A stretch of 18,217 nucleotides of DNA from CBFIHN01 sp965662575. GTDB lineage: Bacteria > Pseudomonadota > Gammaproteobacteria > Francisellales > CACEW01. The position numbers and the translations under genes are program-made. Below are positions 1 through 8,128 of this stretch, piece by piece (position 1 is the stretch's first letter; each line of letters begins with the position of its first letter). The stretch is taken from assembly GCA_965662575.1 (NCBI GenBank), contig CBFIHN010000033.1, forward strand, positions 1 through 18,217, read 5' to 3'. The notes below the pieces were generated by a model. The model saw only the letters and a list, made by a program, of their open reading frames with translations, was not told the origin of the DNA and did not search any database.

Positions 1-345
1 TTAATCTTTTTGATTGTTGCCATCCTGATGGCTGTAGCGATTCCACTGCTCAGCAAAACTATTTCATTCTTCACCAAGGTCAATGACCCACACCCCGCAA
101 AACGCTCAGCCTTTGAGTGTGGTTTCGGCGAATTTGATGATGCCCGCTCTCGCTTTGATGTGCGCTTTTACTTGGTGGCTATCTTATTTATTGTCTTTGA
201 TCTAGAAGTGGCCTTCTTATTCCCATGGTCTGTGGTCATCCATCAAATTGGTTGGTATGGCTTTGGCGCAATGGGCGTTTTCTTATTGCTATTGGTCATT
301 GGTTTCATCTATGAGTGGAAAAAAGGAGCGCTGGAATGGGAGTAG
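1..345 (+). CDS. nuoA: NADH-quinone oxidoreductase subunit A (5' end cut by window)
   Basis: Small membrane subunit of complex I, located at the junction of the membrane arm and the peripheral arm near the quinone channel. The frame is open from the first base, so the true start lies upstream of the window; 114 residues are visible, close to a full NuoA (about 120). Three hydrophobic segments can be seen: one at the visible N-terminus, one around the stretch containing FLFPW, and one near the C-terminus. The soluble loop between segments 1 and 2 carries the conserved ECGFGEF stretch typical of NuoA/ND3. The gene ends with TAG at 343-345 and overlaps the nuoB start by 10 bases, so translation of the two is likely coupled. 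The operon promoter is not in the window. Confidence 0.95.
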   Translation, partial: LIFLIVAILMAVAIPLLSKTISFFTKVNDPHPAKRSAFECGFGEFDDARSRFDVRFYLVAILFIVFDLEVAFLFPWSVVIHQIGWYGFGAMGVFLLLLVIGFIYEWKKGALEWE

Positions 346-818
346 TTAATGCCTTATTGGGCAAAGATAGCTTTGTCACCACCAGTGCTGACAAACTCAT
401 CAATTGGGCGCGAACCGGTTCTTTATGGCCAATGACTTTTGGCTTGGCCTGCTGCGCAGTTGAAATGATGGAAGCCGGGGCTTCACGTTATGATATCGAC
501 CGTTTTGGTTTAGTATTCCGCCCAACACCACGGCAATCTGACGTCATGATTGTTGCCGGCACGTTGTGCAATAAAATGGCACCCGCCTTGCGCAAAGTCT
601 ATGACCAAATGGCAAACCCCAAATGGGTCATTTCAATGGGATCTTGTGCCAATGGGGGTGGTTACTATCACTACTCCTATTCTGTTGTACGAGGTTGTGA
701 TCGCATTGTTCCCGTTGATATTTATGTACCAGGCTGCCCCCCAACAGCAGAAGCATTGCTTTACGGCATTATCCAATTACAAAATAAAATTAAACGTACC
801 AACACCATTGCACGTTAA
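336..818 (+). CDS. nuoB: NADH-quinone oxidoreductase subunit B
   Basis: Connecting-arm subunit of complex I that binds the terminal 4Fe-4S cluster N2, which passes electrons to quinone. The 160-residue protein has the cluster ligands Cys39, Cys40, Cys104 and Cys134: an adjacent CC pair in FGLACCAVEMM, then GSCANGGG and VPGCPPT. An in-frame GTG at 315 would add seven residues. I chose ATG 336 because AAAGGAG (about 322-328) lies 7 bases before it and the protein then begins MGVVNALLG, as expected for the family. It overlaps nuoA by 10 bases and is followed by nuoC after 9 bases. All expected cluster residues are present. Confidence 0.96.
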   Translation: MGVVNALLGKDSFVTTSADKLINWARTGSLWPMTFGLACCAVEMMEAGASRYDIDRFGLVFRPTPRQSDVMIVAGTLCNKMAPALRKVYDQMANPKWVISMGSCANGGGYYHYSYSVVRGCDRIVPVDIYVPGCPPTAEALLYGIIQLQNKIKRTNTIAR

Positions 819-827
819 GGTTTAGCC

Positions 828-1505
828 ATGAGCAAATTAGAGAGATTAAAAACAGAACTCGACAGTGGCTTGGCCGGCCTCGTACAGCAAGCGACCATCG
901 CTTACCGTGAATTAACCTTGACGGTTGATAGCGAAGATATTATCGAGGTATGCACCAAGCTGCGTGATGATTTTGCATTTACATTACTGATTGATATCTC
1001 CGGCATCGACTATGCAACCTATGGTGAAACCGAATGGCAAACTGATACTGCCAACAGCGGTTTTTCGCGTGCCGTAGAAAAAACAGACTTCCAAGCACCC
1101 CAAGGTCAGCGCTTTGCTTTGGCTTATCACTTATTATCCGTCAATCGTAATATTCGCTTACGTATTAAAACGCATTTAGATAGCGAACAACCCATCACAC
1201 AATCCGTTCATCAGATTTGGCCAGCTGCCGAATGGCATGAACGTGAAGCATTTGATATGTTTGGCATCTTATTTACCCATCATCCGGATCTACGTCGTAT
1301 CTTGACTGACTATGGTTTTGTCGGCCATCCCTTCAGAAAAGATTTTCCGCTTAGCGGTCATGTTGAAATGCGTTATGACGAAAACGAGAAGCGCATTGTC
1401 TATGGCCCCGTTGAAATTGAACCACGCACCTTGGTGCCGAGAGTTATTCGTGATGATAGCCGCTACGGTGGAAAAGCCGTTGAAACCACAGGAGATGCGA
1501 AGTGA
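828..1505 (+). CDS. nuoC: NADH-quinone oxidoreductase subunit C
   Basis: 30-kDa-type subunit of the connecting arm of complex I; it has no cofactor of its own and packs against NuoD. The 225-residue protein carries the family signature in its second half: an EREAFDMFGI stretch, then HPDLRRILTDYGF, then GHPFRKDFPLSG. ATG 828 follows TAAGG at 816-820, a modest ribosome-binding site. The TGA stop at 1503-1505 overlaps the GTG start of nuoD by 4 bases. In Escherichia coli and relatives NuoC is fused to NuoD; here they are separate polypeptides, as in many other proteobacteria. Confidence 0.95.
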   Translation: MSKLERLKTELDSGLAGLVQQATIAYRELTLTVDSEDIIEVCTKLRDDFAFTLLIDISGIDYATYGETEWQTDTANSGFSRAVEKTDFQAPQGQRFALAYHLLSVNRNIRLRIKTHLDSEQPITQSVHQIWPAAEWHEREAFDMFGILFTHHPDLRRILTDYGFVGHPFRKDFPLSGHVEMRYDENEKRIVYGPVEIEPRTLVPRVIRDDSRYGGKAVETTGDAK

Positions 1506-2767
1506 GCAACAACAGCACTGAGTTTCAAAACTACACGGTTAACTTTGGCCCTCAACATCCAGCGGCGCATGGGGTTTTACGCCTAATCCTCGAGATGGAT
1601 GGTGAAACAGTGGTCGGTGCAGACCCGCATATTGGCTTACTGCATCGTGGCACTGAAAAGCTAGCTGAAAGCAAACCTTATAACCAAAGCATTCCCTATA
1701 TGGACCGCCTTGATTACGTGTCAATGATGTGTAATGAACATGCCTATGTCATGGGAATCGAGAAATTGCTGGGTATCGACGTGCCAATTCGTGCACAATA
1801 TATCCGTGTGATGTTTGCTGAAATCACTCGTATCTTAAACCACTTAATGTGGATTGGTGCCAATGCGCTTGATTTAGGCGCGATGAGTGTATTCTTATAT
1901 GCCTTCCGCGAACGTGAAGATTTAATCGATTGCTATGAAGCGGTATCTGGCGCGCGGATGCATGCGGCTTATTTCCGTGTTGGTGGTGTTTATCGTGATT
2001 TGCCTGACAGTATGCCCAAATACCAAGTCTCTAAATTCCGCAACAAAAAAGAGTGTGCCAAATTAAATAAAGCCCGCTCCGGTAGCTTATTGGATTTTAT
2101 TTGGGATTTCACTGAACGCTTTCCTGCTTGCGTTGATGAATATGAAACACTACTGACTGAAAACCGGATTTGGAAACAACGAACCGTTGGTGTTGGCTCA
2201 GTGAAACCAGAACGCGCATTGGCTTTAGGGTTTACCGGCCCCATGCTTCGTGGTTCTGGCGTTGAATGGGACCTTCGTAAAAAACAACCGTATGAAGTTT
2301 ACGACCAGTTAGATTTTGATATTCCAGTGGGCAAAGAAGGTGATTGCTATGATCGTTATTTGGTGCGTGTTGAAGAAATGCGTCAATCAAACCACCTGAT
2401 TCGTCAATGCATTGAATGGCTGCGAAAGAATCCAGGGCCTGTGATTCTGGATGATTATAAAGTGGCACCGCCCAAGCGTGAAGTTATGAAAGAAGATATG
2501 GAAGCGATGATCCATCACTTTAAATTATTCAGTGAAGGTTATTGTGTTCCTGAAGGTGAGGTCTATGTCGGGACTGAACACCCAAAAGGTGAATTTGGTG
2601 TTTACTTGATTTCTGATGGCGCCAATAAACCCTATCGCCTCAAGCTCCGTGCACCAGGCTTTGCCCATATAAGCGCGATGGAAGAGATGGTACGTGGACA
2701 TATGTTGGCAGATGTGCCAGCGATCATCGCTACGCAGGATATCGTGTTTGGCGACGTAGACCGATAG
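1502..2767 (+). CDS. nuoD: NADH-quinone oxidoreductase subunit D
   Basis: 49-kDa subunit of complex I, derived from the hydrogenase large subunit. It forms the quinone pocket together with NuoB. The 421 residues are full length. Visible signatures are NFGPQHPAAHG at about residues 14-24, GLLHRGTEKL around 45-54, YNQSIPYMDRLDYVS, and a C-terminus ending GDVDR, the usual terminus for this family. The start is GTG 1502, overlapping the nuoC stop and preceded by an AGGAGA-like site. The stop codon TAG is at 2765-2767. Its G is the first base of a palindromic repeat (2767-2825), and CGATA, which contains the first two stop-codon bases, recurs at 2826-2830. The present stop therefore appears to have been completed by the insertion. 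Confidence 0.96.
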   Translation: MSNNSTEFQNYTVNFGPQHPAAHGVLRLILEMDGETVVGADPHIGLLHRGTEKLAESKPYNQSIPYMDRLDYVSMMCNEHAYVMGIEKLLGIDVPIRAQYIRVMFAEITRILNHLMWIGANALDLGAMSVFLYAFREREDLIDCYEAVSGARMHAAYFRVGGVYRDLPDSMPKYQVSKFRNKKECAKLNKARSGSLLDFIWDFTERFPACVDEYETLLTENRIWKQRTVGVGSVKPERALALGFTGPMLRGSGVEWDLRKKQPYEVYDQLDFDIPVGKEGDCYDRYLVRVEEMRQSNHLIRQCIEWLRKNPGPVILDDYKVAPPKREVMKEDMEAMIHHFKLFSEGYCVPEGEVYVGTEHPKGEFGVYLISDGANKPYRLKLRAPGFAHISAMEEMVRGHMLADVPAIIATQDIVFGDVDR

Positions 2768-2825
2768 GAGGCTCACAAACAACTTTAGCGGCACTAGCGT
2801 CGTTAAAGTGGTGCTTTGTAGCCCC
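2767..2825. mobile_element. Short palindromic MITE-like repeat, copy 1 (nuoD-nuoE)
   Basis: A 59-base near-complete palindrome. The left end GGAGGCTCACAAAC mirrors the right end GCTTTGTAGCCCC. The centre (2782-2809) folds into an 11-base-pair stem, with two G-U pairs if transcribed, around the loop ACTAGC. The core GCGGCACTAGCGTCGTT at 2788-2804 is identical to cores in the two longer copies at 11525 and 15514, and the left flank of the core aligns with the 11525 copy. CGATA directly flanks both sides (2762-2766 and 2826-2830), consistent with a target duplication of 5 bases (6 if CCGATA). I read it as an internally deleted member of the same family; it encodes no protein. The resulting transcript hairpin would lie between nuoD and nuoE. 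Confidence 0.7.
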
Positions 2826-2910
2826 CGATACTGCAGCGACTTGGGTGAGAACCCTCAGCAGCACCTAGAGAGATGCGAAAAGACAAAAGACGGGAATCCA
2901 GTCTTTTAAA
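2826..2910 (+). other. Structured spacer between nuoD and nuoE
   Basis: No gene is seen here. The transcript could form a GGGT-GAGA-ACCC hairpin (2843-2854) closed by a GNRA-type tetraloop. It could be nested inside a GGTGCT (2810-2815) / AGCACC (2860-2865) pairing, which would compete with the outer arms of the preceding repeat. Downstream, AAAAGAC occurs twice in tandem (2878-2884 and 2885-2891) and can pair with GTCTTTT (2901-2907). The last hairpin has only four T residues, so it is at best a weak terminator or processing site. The function is unknown. Reading on from nuoD without the repeat gives an open frame to TAA 2907-2909. Confidence 0.35.
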
Positions 2911-2943
2911 AATAAAACTGCATAGAAAATGCAAGAGAAAAAC

Positions 2944-3444
2944 ATGAGCAACATTGAATTAACAGATAGTGTCAAACAACAAATCGATCACTGGTTAAGT
3001 AAATACCCCCCAGAGCATCGTCAGTCTGCGGTCTTACCCGCACTACATGTCGTGCAAGACGACATGGGTGGTCATTTAACTGACGAGCTCATCGCTGCGC
3101 TGGCCAATTATTTGCAACTGCCAAAGATTGTGATTTTGGAAGCAGCAACGTTTTATTCGATGTACGAGCACAGCCCCGTAGGCAAACACAAGATTTGTGT
3201 TTGCACCAATGTTTCATGCAAACTCAAAGGCGCTGATCATATTGTCAAACACCTAAATGAGAAGCTAGGAATCCAGTTCGGCGAGACCACTGACGATGGT
3301 CAATACACGTTAAAAGAAGTTGAATGCTTAGGCGCTTGTATTGGTGCACCGATGTTTCAAATTAACAAAGATTACTACGAAAATTTGACGACCAAAAAAG
3401 TCGATCAAATATTAGATAACCTGGAGCAACACCATGGCGAATGA
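2944..3444 (+). CDS. nuoE: NADH-quinone oxidoreductase subunit E
   Basis: 24-kDa-type subunit of the NADH dehydrogenase module, carrying the 2Fe-2S cluster N1a. In the 166-residue form the thioredoxin-like domain shows the four ligands Cys87 and Cys92 (C-x4-C) and Cys128 and Cys132 (C-x3-C in ECLGACIGAP), plus an additional Cys85. An in-frame ATG at 2929 would add five residues (MQEKN). I prefer ATG 2944, which has AAGAGA about five bases upstream and gives the usual family length, but the choice is not certain. It is the first gene after the repeat-containing 176-base gap, so its ribosome-binding site is independent of nuoD. The 3' end overlaps nuoF by 11 bases. Confidence 0.95.
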   Translation: MSNIELTDSVKQQIDHWLSKYPPEHRQSAVLPALHVVQDDMGGHLTDELIAALANYLQLPKIVILEAATFYSMYEHSPVGKHKICVCTNVSCKLKGADHIVKHLNEKLGIQFGETTDDGQYTLKEVECLGACIGAPMFQINKDYYENLTTKKVDQILDNLEQHHGE

Positions 3445-4702
3445 AGTTTGTTTTCGCACCCGCCATTTGGATAAGCCATATTCATTAGCAACTTATGAAA
3501 GCATTGGTGGCTATTCCGTATTGCGTAGAATTTTGCAAGAAAAAACACCCGCTGAAGAGATTATTGAAGAGCTCAAAAAATCCGGCTTACGTGGCCGTGG
3601 TGGCGCAGGCTTTCCGACTGGATTGAAGTGGAGCTTTATGCCACGCAATGCACCAGGTGATAAGTACATTGTCTGTAACTCCGATGAAGGCGAGCCAGGC
3701 ACCTGTAAAGACCGCGATATTATGCTCTACAACCCACACCAGTTGGTTGAAGGCTTGGCTATTGCCTGTTATGTCGTGGGTGCTCGTGCTGCTTATAACT
3801 ATATTCGTGGTGAATTCTGGCTACCATTTCAACGGGTTGAACAAGCAATTCAAGAAGCCACCGATGCCGGCCTACTCGGGGATAATGTTTTAGGCTCTGG
3901 TGTTAATTTACACATCTATAATCACTTAGGTGCTGGTGCCTATATTTGTGGCGAAGAAACTGCTCTATTGAATTCACTGGAGGGTAAGAAAGGCCAACCA
4001 CGCTTTAAACCCCCTTTCCCCGCTAACCATGGTTTATATGGCAAACCCACCAATGTCAATAACACAGAGACTTATGCTTCCGTACCGGCTATTTTGCAAC
4101 ATGGTGGTGAGTGGTTTGCTGACCTAGGTATTCCCAATAACGGTGGCACCAAAATTTTCTGTGTAACCGGTGATGTTGAAAAACCAGGCAACTTTGAAGT
4201 CGGCCTCGGCACCCCCTTTAAAGACTTATTAGATATGGCAGGTGGTGTGCGTAATGGCCATCAAATTAAAGCGGTTGTCCCTGGCGGAAGTTCTTGTAAA
4301 ATCCTAACTGGTGAGGAAATGATGAACTGCACCATGGATTACGACTGCCTGGGAAAAGCCGGATCCATGCTCGGTTCTGGTGCAGTGATTGTCATCGATG
4401 AAACCCGCTCAATGGTTGAGATTCTATCCCGCTTCTTAGCATTCTATAGTGAAGAGTCTTGCGGCCAATGCACCCCATGCCGTGAGGGCTCTGGTTGGGT
4501 TGAGCGCATTGTACATCATATTTTACAGGGCAAAGGTAAACCCGGAGATATCGATAAAGCTTTAGATATCGTCAACAAAGTCGAAGGCCATACGATTTGT
4601 GTCTTTGGTGAAGCATTTGCCTGGCCAACACAAAGTTATATTGCCAAATTCCGTGATGAATTTGAGGCATTAATCCCGACGGGAGAAACAGTCAGTGAGT
4701 GA
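3434..4702 (+). CDS. nuoF: NADH-quinone oxidoreductase subunit F (NADH- and FMN-binding)
   Basis: 51-kDa subunit and entry point of complex I. It oxidises NADH with bound FMN and holds 4Fe-4S cluster N3. The 422 residues are full length. The glycine-rich nucleotide/FMN loop GLRGRGGAGFPTG lies at residues 51-63 and NSDEGEPGT at 82-90. The cluster ligands are Cys343, Cys346 and Cys349 in ESCGQCTPCREG, with Cys389 in GHTICVFGEA. ATG 3434 overlaps the end of nuoE by 11 bases and has TGGAG upstream. The TGA stop overlaps the GTG start of nuoG by 8 bases. All catalytic motifs are intact. Confidence 0.97.
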   Translation: MANEVCFRTRHLDKPYSLATYESIGGYSVLRRILQEKTPAEEIIEELKKSGLRGRGGAGFPTGLKWSFMPRNAPGDKYIVCNSDEGEPGTCKDRDIMLYNPHQLVEGLAIACYVVGARAAYNYIRGEFWLPFQRVEQAIQEATDAGLLGDNVLGSGVNLHIYNHLGAGAYICGEETALLNSLEGKKGQPRFKPPFPANHGLYGKPTNVNNTETYASVPAILQHGGEWFADLGIPNNGGTKIFCVTGDVEKPGNFEVGLGTPFKDLLDMAGGVRNGHQIKAVVPGGSSCKILTGEEMMNCTMDYDCLGKAGSMLGSGAVIVIDETRSMVEILSRFLAFYSEESCGQCTPCREGSGWVERIVHHILQGKGKPGDIDKALDIVNKVEGHTICVFGEAFAWPTQSYIAKFRDEFEALIPTGETVSE

Positions 4703-7094
4703 TCAAAAAGTAACAATTGTAATTGATGATCAACCGCTTGAGGTTGATCAAGGTAGCATGATTATTGAAGCTGCTGATGATGCTGGCATTCATATCCCGC
4801 GCTTCTGTTATCACAAAAAACTCTCAATTGCTGCTAACTGCCGGATGTGTTTGGTTGACGTGGATGGTGCCAGAAAGCCCCTACCAGCCTGTGCTACGCC
4901 AATTACCGATGGCATGAAAGTCTATACTAAATCAAAAAAAGCCCTCACTTATCAAAAAAGCGTGATGGAATTCTTGTTGATTAACCATCCATTAGATTGT
5001 CCAATCTGTGACCAAGGTGGCGAATGTGAACTACAAGATAATGCCATGGGTTATGGCAGTGATAAGTCAGAATACACGCAAGCGAAACATGTCACTGACG
5101 ATCATGATATTGGGCCGTTAATCTCAACTGATTTAACCCGCTGCATTAAATGTACGCGTTGTGTGCGCTTTGGTACCGAAATTGCGGGTATCCGTGAATT
5201 AGGAATGATCGGTCGCGGTGAAGAATCAGAAATCAGCACCTTTTTACACCAAGCAGTTGAATCAGAAATGTCTGGCAACGTGATCGATATCTGCCCCGTT
5301 GGCGCGCTAACCTCAAAGCCATTTCGCTATCGCGCACGAGCGTGGGAGATGACACAACATGCCGCCATATCACCGCATGATTGTGTTGGCTCTAATCTTT
5401 ATGTGCATACACGCCGTGGTGAAGCGATGCGTGTTGTCCCCAAAGAGAATGAACAACTCAATGAAGTTTGGTTAAGCGATCGTGATCGTTTTAGTTACCA
5501 AGGTTTACACAGCGAATCTCGCGCCAAATTCCCGATGATTAAACGTGATGGTGAATGGGAAGTAGTGGAATGGACCGAAGCATTTGACTATATCACGAAA
5601 AAGTTGCAAGCCATTATTGACAAACATGGTGCAAAAACAGTTGGCGCCCTGGCCTCTCCTAACCAAAGCTGTGAAGAGTATTATTTGCTACAAAAACTAC
5701 TGCGTGGTTTAGGCAGTCATAATATTGACTATCGTCTACGTCAAGCTGACTTTCGCGCTGTTGATAGTCAACCCTATGGTATTGACTGTGACTTGCCTTA
5801 TATTGAGGATAGTGATGCAATCCTTTCAATTGCTGGGGATATTCGCCGTCAACAGCCATTGATTCATCATCGTATTCGTAAAGCCAGTCGCATGGGCACA
5901 GCCGTCTTCTCAATTAACAGCAAACACTATGACATGCGTATTCGCAACCTAGATCGCACCATGGTTAATCTCGATGAGATTCCCTTAAAACTAGCTGAAA
6001 TTGCCAAAGCCTTATTAGACACTCATGCCGATCGCCTTGATGAACAACGACGTGCTCAAGCAACCGCCTTATTAAAAGATGTCACCGTCAGTAAAGGTAT
6101 GCAAAAGGTGGCGAACGCTTTAAGCCATGCTGAACGCCCCGTTGTTTTAGTTGGCACAGTGGGCATTGATCATCCCAATGCATCGACAGTTTTATCGCTA
6201 AGCACCTTAATTAAACGCCTCGCTAATGCCAAAGGGGGTGAATTGCCACAAGGTGCCAACAATCAAGGCGCATGGTTAGCTGGCGCACGCCCAGCTTACA
6301 AACCAGGCCATCATAAGCTAGAACAAGCCGGCTTAAATGCGCAACAAATGTTAACTCAGCATGATGCATTGAAAGCCTGTTTCTTATTAGGCTGTGAGCC
6401 AGAATTAGACAGCAGTTATGGCCAGCGCGCGTATGACACGTTAAATGAATGCGAGTTGGTAGTTGCCTTATCACCGTTTCATGGTGATGGTCTTGATGAT
6501 TATGCTGACATCATACTCCCGGTGGCTAGCTTTACTGAAACTGGTGGCAGCTATGTCAATGTGCATGGTTTATGGCAAGCCGTTTCCGGTATTTGCCCAC
6601 CACCTGAGCAAGCGCGCCCAGCGTGGAAAGTATTACGTGTCCTTGGGAATTTCTTTAACTTAGACGGCTTTGGTTTCAATAGTGTACAAGACGTGGCTGA
6701 TGAACTGGCACAAAAACTGGCCGGCATGGCGCAACCAGAACGTCATATTGACTTACCCGCCTCATTGCCCAAGACGCAGCAAGGCCTGAAACGATTAGGT
6801 AGTAGCGCCATGTATGCCGGCGATATGTTGACGCGACGTGCAGAGGCTTTACAAAACATGCAACAAAAAATTGAACCAGCGGCTATTCGTCTCTGCCCAG
6901 CACTGGCTAGTGCTTTAAACTTAGATGACGGGTGCCATGCGTTAGTTCAGCAAAATAACTCTAGTAGTAGTGTGACCCTACCCGTGGTTATTGATGAGTC
7001 ATTAGCTGATAAAATGGTGCTCATTCCAACTGGCTTACGCGAAACCGCCAACCTCGGTTCAGCTTTTGATTCTATTAGTATTTTGAGAGTATAA
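4695..7094 (+). CDS. nuoG: NADH-quinone oxidoreductase subunit G
   Basis: 75-kDa-type subunit carrying most of the iron-sulfur wire of the NADH module. The 799-residue protein begins with a ferredoxin-like domain with 2Fe-2S ligands Cys38, Cys49, Cys52 and Cys66. The N5 motif follows, with His98, Cys102, Cys105 and Cys111, and then the N4 ligands Cys150, Cys153, Cys156 and Cys200 (DICPVGALTSKPFR). The rest is a degenerate molybdopterin-oxidoreductase domain. I see only a lone Cys in PHDCVGSN, so the optional extra cluster N7 found in some bacteria appears absent. The start is GTG 4695, overlapping nuoF by 8 bases, with GGGAGA 8 bases upstream. A Ser-rich stretch lies near the C-terminus. nuoH follows after 2 bases. 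Confidence 0.96.
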   Translation: MSDQKVTIVIDDQPLEVDQGSMIIEAADDAGIHIPRFCYHKKLSIAANCRMCLVDVDGARKPLPACATPITDGMKVYTKSKKALTYQKSVMEFLLINHPLDCPICDQGGECELQDNAMGYGSDKSEYTQAKHVTDDHDIGPLISTDLTRCIKCTRCVRFGTEIAGIRELGMIGRGEESEISTFLHQAVESEMSGNVIDICPVGALTSKPFRYRARAWEMTQHAAISPHDCVGSNLYVHTRRGEAMRVVPKENEQLNEVWLSDRDRFSYQGLHSESRAKFPMIKRDGEWEVVEWTEAFDYITKKLQAIIDKHGAKTVGALASPNQSCEEYYLLQKLLRGLGSHNIDYRLRQADFRAVDSQPYGIDCDLPYIEDSDAILSIAGDIRRQQPLIHHRIRKASRMGTAVFSINSKHYDMRIRNLDRTMVNLDEIPLKLAEIAKALLDTHADRLDEQRRAQATALLKDVTVSKGMQKVANALSHAERPVVLVGTVGIDHPNASTVLSLSTLIKRLANAKGGELPQGANNQGAWLAGARPAYKPGHHKLEQAGLNAQQMLTQHDALKACFLLGCEPELDSSYGQRAYDTLNECELVVALSPFHGDGLDDYADIILPVASFTETGGSYVNVHGLWQAVSGICPPPEQARPAWKVLRVLGNFFNLDGFGFNSVQDVADELAQKLAGMAQPERHIDLPASLPKTQQGLKRLGSSAMYAGDMLTRRAEALQNMQQKIEPAAIRLCPALASALNLDDGCHALVQQNNSSSSVTLPVVIDESLADKMVLIPTGLRETANLGSAFDSISILRV

Positions 7095-7096
7095 AC

Positions 7097-8119
7097 ATGG
7101 CGATGATTGAACATATTCTTTGGATTTTACTGGGTATTATTGCCATTATTGTGCCCTTATTAATTGCTGTGGCTTACTTCACTTATGCTGAGCGGAAAGT
7201 GATTGGTTATATGCAAGATCGCCTAGGCACCAATCGTGTCGGTTTTAATGGTTTATTACAACCGATGGCTGACGGCTTAAAGCTATTTTTGAAAGAAGCG
7301 ATTGTCCCAAGCAAAGCCAATCGCTATCTGTTTATTGCCGCACCGGTGTTAACTTTTATCCCTGCACTGATTGCCTGGGCCGTCATCCCCTTTGGTCCAG
7401 GATTAAGCTTGGCGAATATTAATGCTGGCCTACTCTATTTGTTTGCCGTCACTTCGGTTGGTGTTTACGGCATTATTATTGCTGGATGGTCATCCAACTC
7501 AAAGTATCCACTATACGGAGCATTGCGTTCAGCCGCGCAAGTGGTTTCTTATGAGTTACCCATGGGATTTGCGTTAATCGGTGTTTTAATGGCCGCAGGT
7601 AGCTTAAATTTAAATCAGATTGTCTTGGCACAACAAGGTGGCCTGTGGCATTGGTACTGGATTCCACTGTTTCCATTATTTGTGGTTTATTGGATTTCTG
7701 GTGTCGCCGAAACGAACCGTGCACCATTTGATGTGGTTGAAGGTGAGTCTGAAATCGTTGGCGGTTGTCATGTTGAATATTCTGGGATGCGCTTTGCATT
7801 ATTCTTCCTAGCTGAATATGCCAATATGATTTTAATCTGCGCCTTGGTTTGTACCTTCTTCTTGGGTGGTTGGTTATCACCATTTGAAGGCATTCCTCAT
7901 CTACAATCTTGGTTTGCTTGGGTCCCTGGTTTAGTCTGGTTTTTGATTAAGATGGTCATCTTTATGTTCCTCTTCTTATGGATCCGTGCCTCATTCCCTC
8001 GTTACCGCTACGACCAAATTATGCGCCTTGGTTGGAAAGTATTAATTCCTCTGACCTTGGTTTGGGTCATCGTTGTTGCGGTCATGGTTAAATGCCAGTT
8101 ACACCCTTGGTTTTCATAG
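7097..8119 (+). CDS. nuoH: NADH-quinone oxidoreductase subunit H
   Basis: Membrane subunit at the base of the peripheral arm. It forms much of the quinone-access channel and links redox chemistry to proton pumping. The 340 residues show about eight hydrophobic segments. Signatures are YAERKVIGYMQDRLGTNRVG near residues 30-50 and GVAETNRAPFDVVEGESEIV in the central loop, followed by HVEYSGMRFALFFLAEYANM. The acidic residues expected in the quinone-channel loop are present. ATG 7097 lies 2 bases after the nuoG stop with GAGAG upstream; a second in-frame ATG two codons later is also possible. nuoI follows after 9 bases. Confidence 0.96.
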   Translation: MAMIEHILWILLGIIAIIVPLLIAVAYFTYAERKVIGYMQDRLGTNRVGFNGLLQPMADGLKLFLKEAIVPSKANRYLFIAAPVLTFIPALIAWAVIPFGPGLSLANINAGLLYLFAVTSVGVYGIIIAGWSSNSKYPLYGALRSAAQVVSYELPMGFALIGVLMAAGSLNLNQIVLAQQGGLWHWYWIPLFPLFVVYWISGVAETNRAPFDVVEGESEIVGGCHVEYSGMRFALFFLAEYANMILICALVCTFFLGGWLSPFEGIPHLQSWFAWVPGLVWFLIKMVIFMFLFLWIRASFPRYRYDQIMRLGWKVLIPLTLVWVIVVAVMVKCQLHPWFS

Positions 8120-8128
8120 GTTGATCTG

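Noticed and set aside
2766..2771. Perfect AGGAGG ribosome-binding motif right at the nuoD stop
   Set aside because: No ATG, GTG or TTG follows at a usable distance. The motif is simply the left end of the palindromic repeat joined to the stop codon.
2885..2910. Intrinsic terminator between nuoD and nuoE
   Set aside because: The AAAAGAC/GTCTTTT stem is AT-rich with only four T residues followed by A residues, and nine essential operon genes lie downstream, so efficient termination is unlikely.
2929..2943. Earlier ATG for nuoE at 2929
   Set aside because: It has no clear ribosome-binding site and would add five residues beyond the usual family length. ATG 2944 with AAGAGA upstream fits better, although this is not certain.
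7476..7883. Long minus-strand open frame inside nuoH, and similar antisense frames elsewhere in the operon
   Set aside because: They lie fully antisense to strongly conserved complex I genes, have no recognisable domains and their composition mirrors the real gene.
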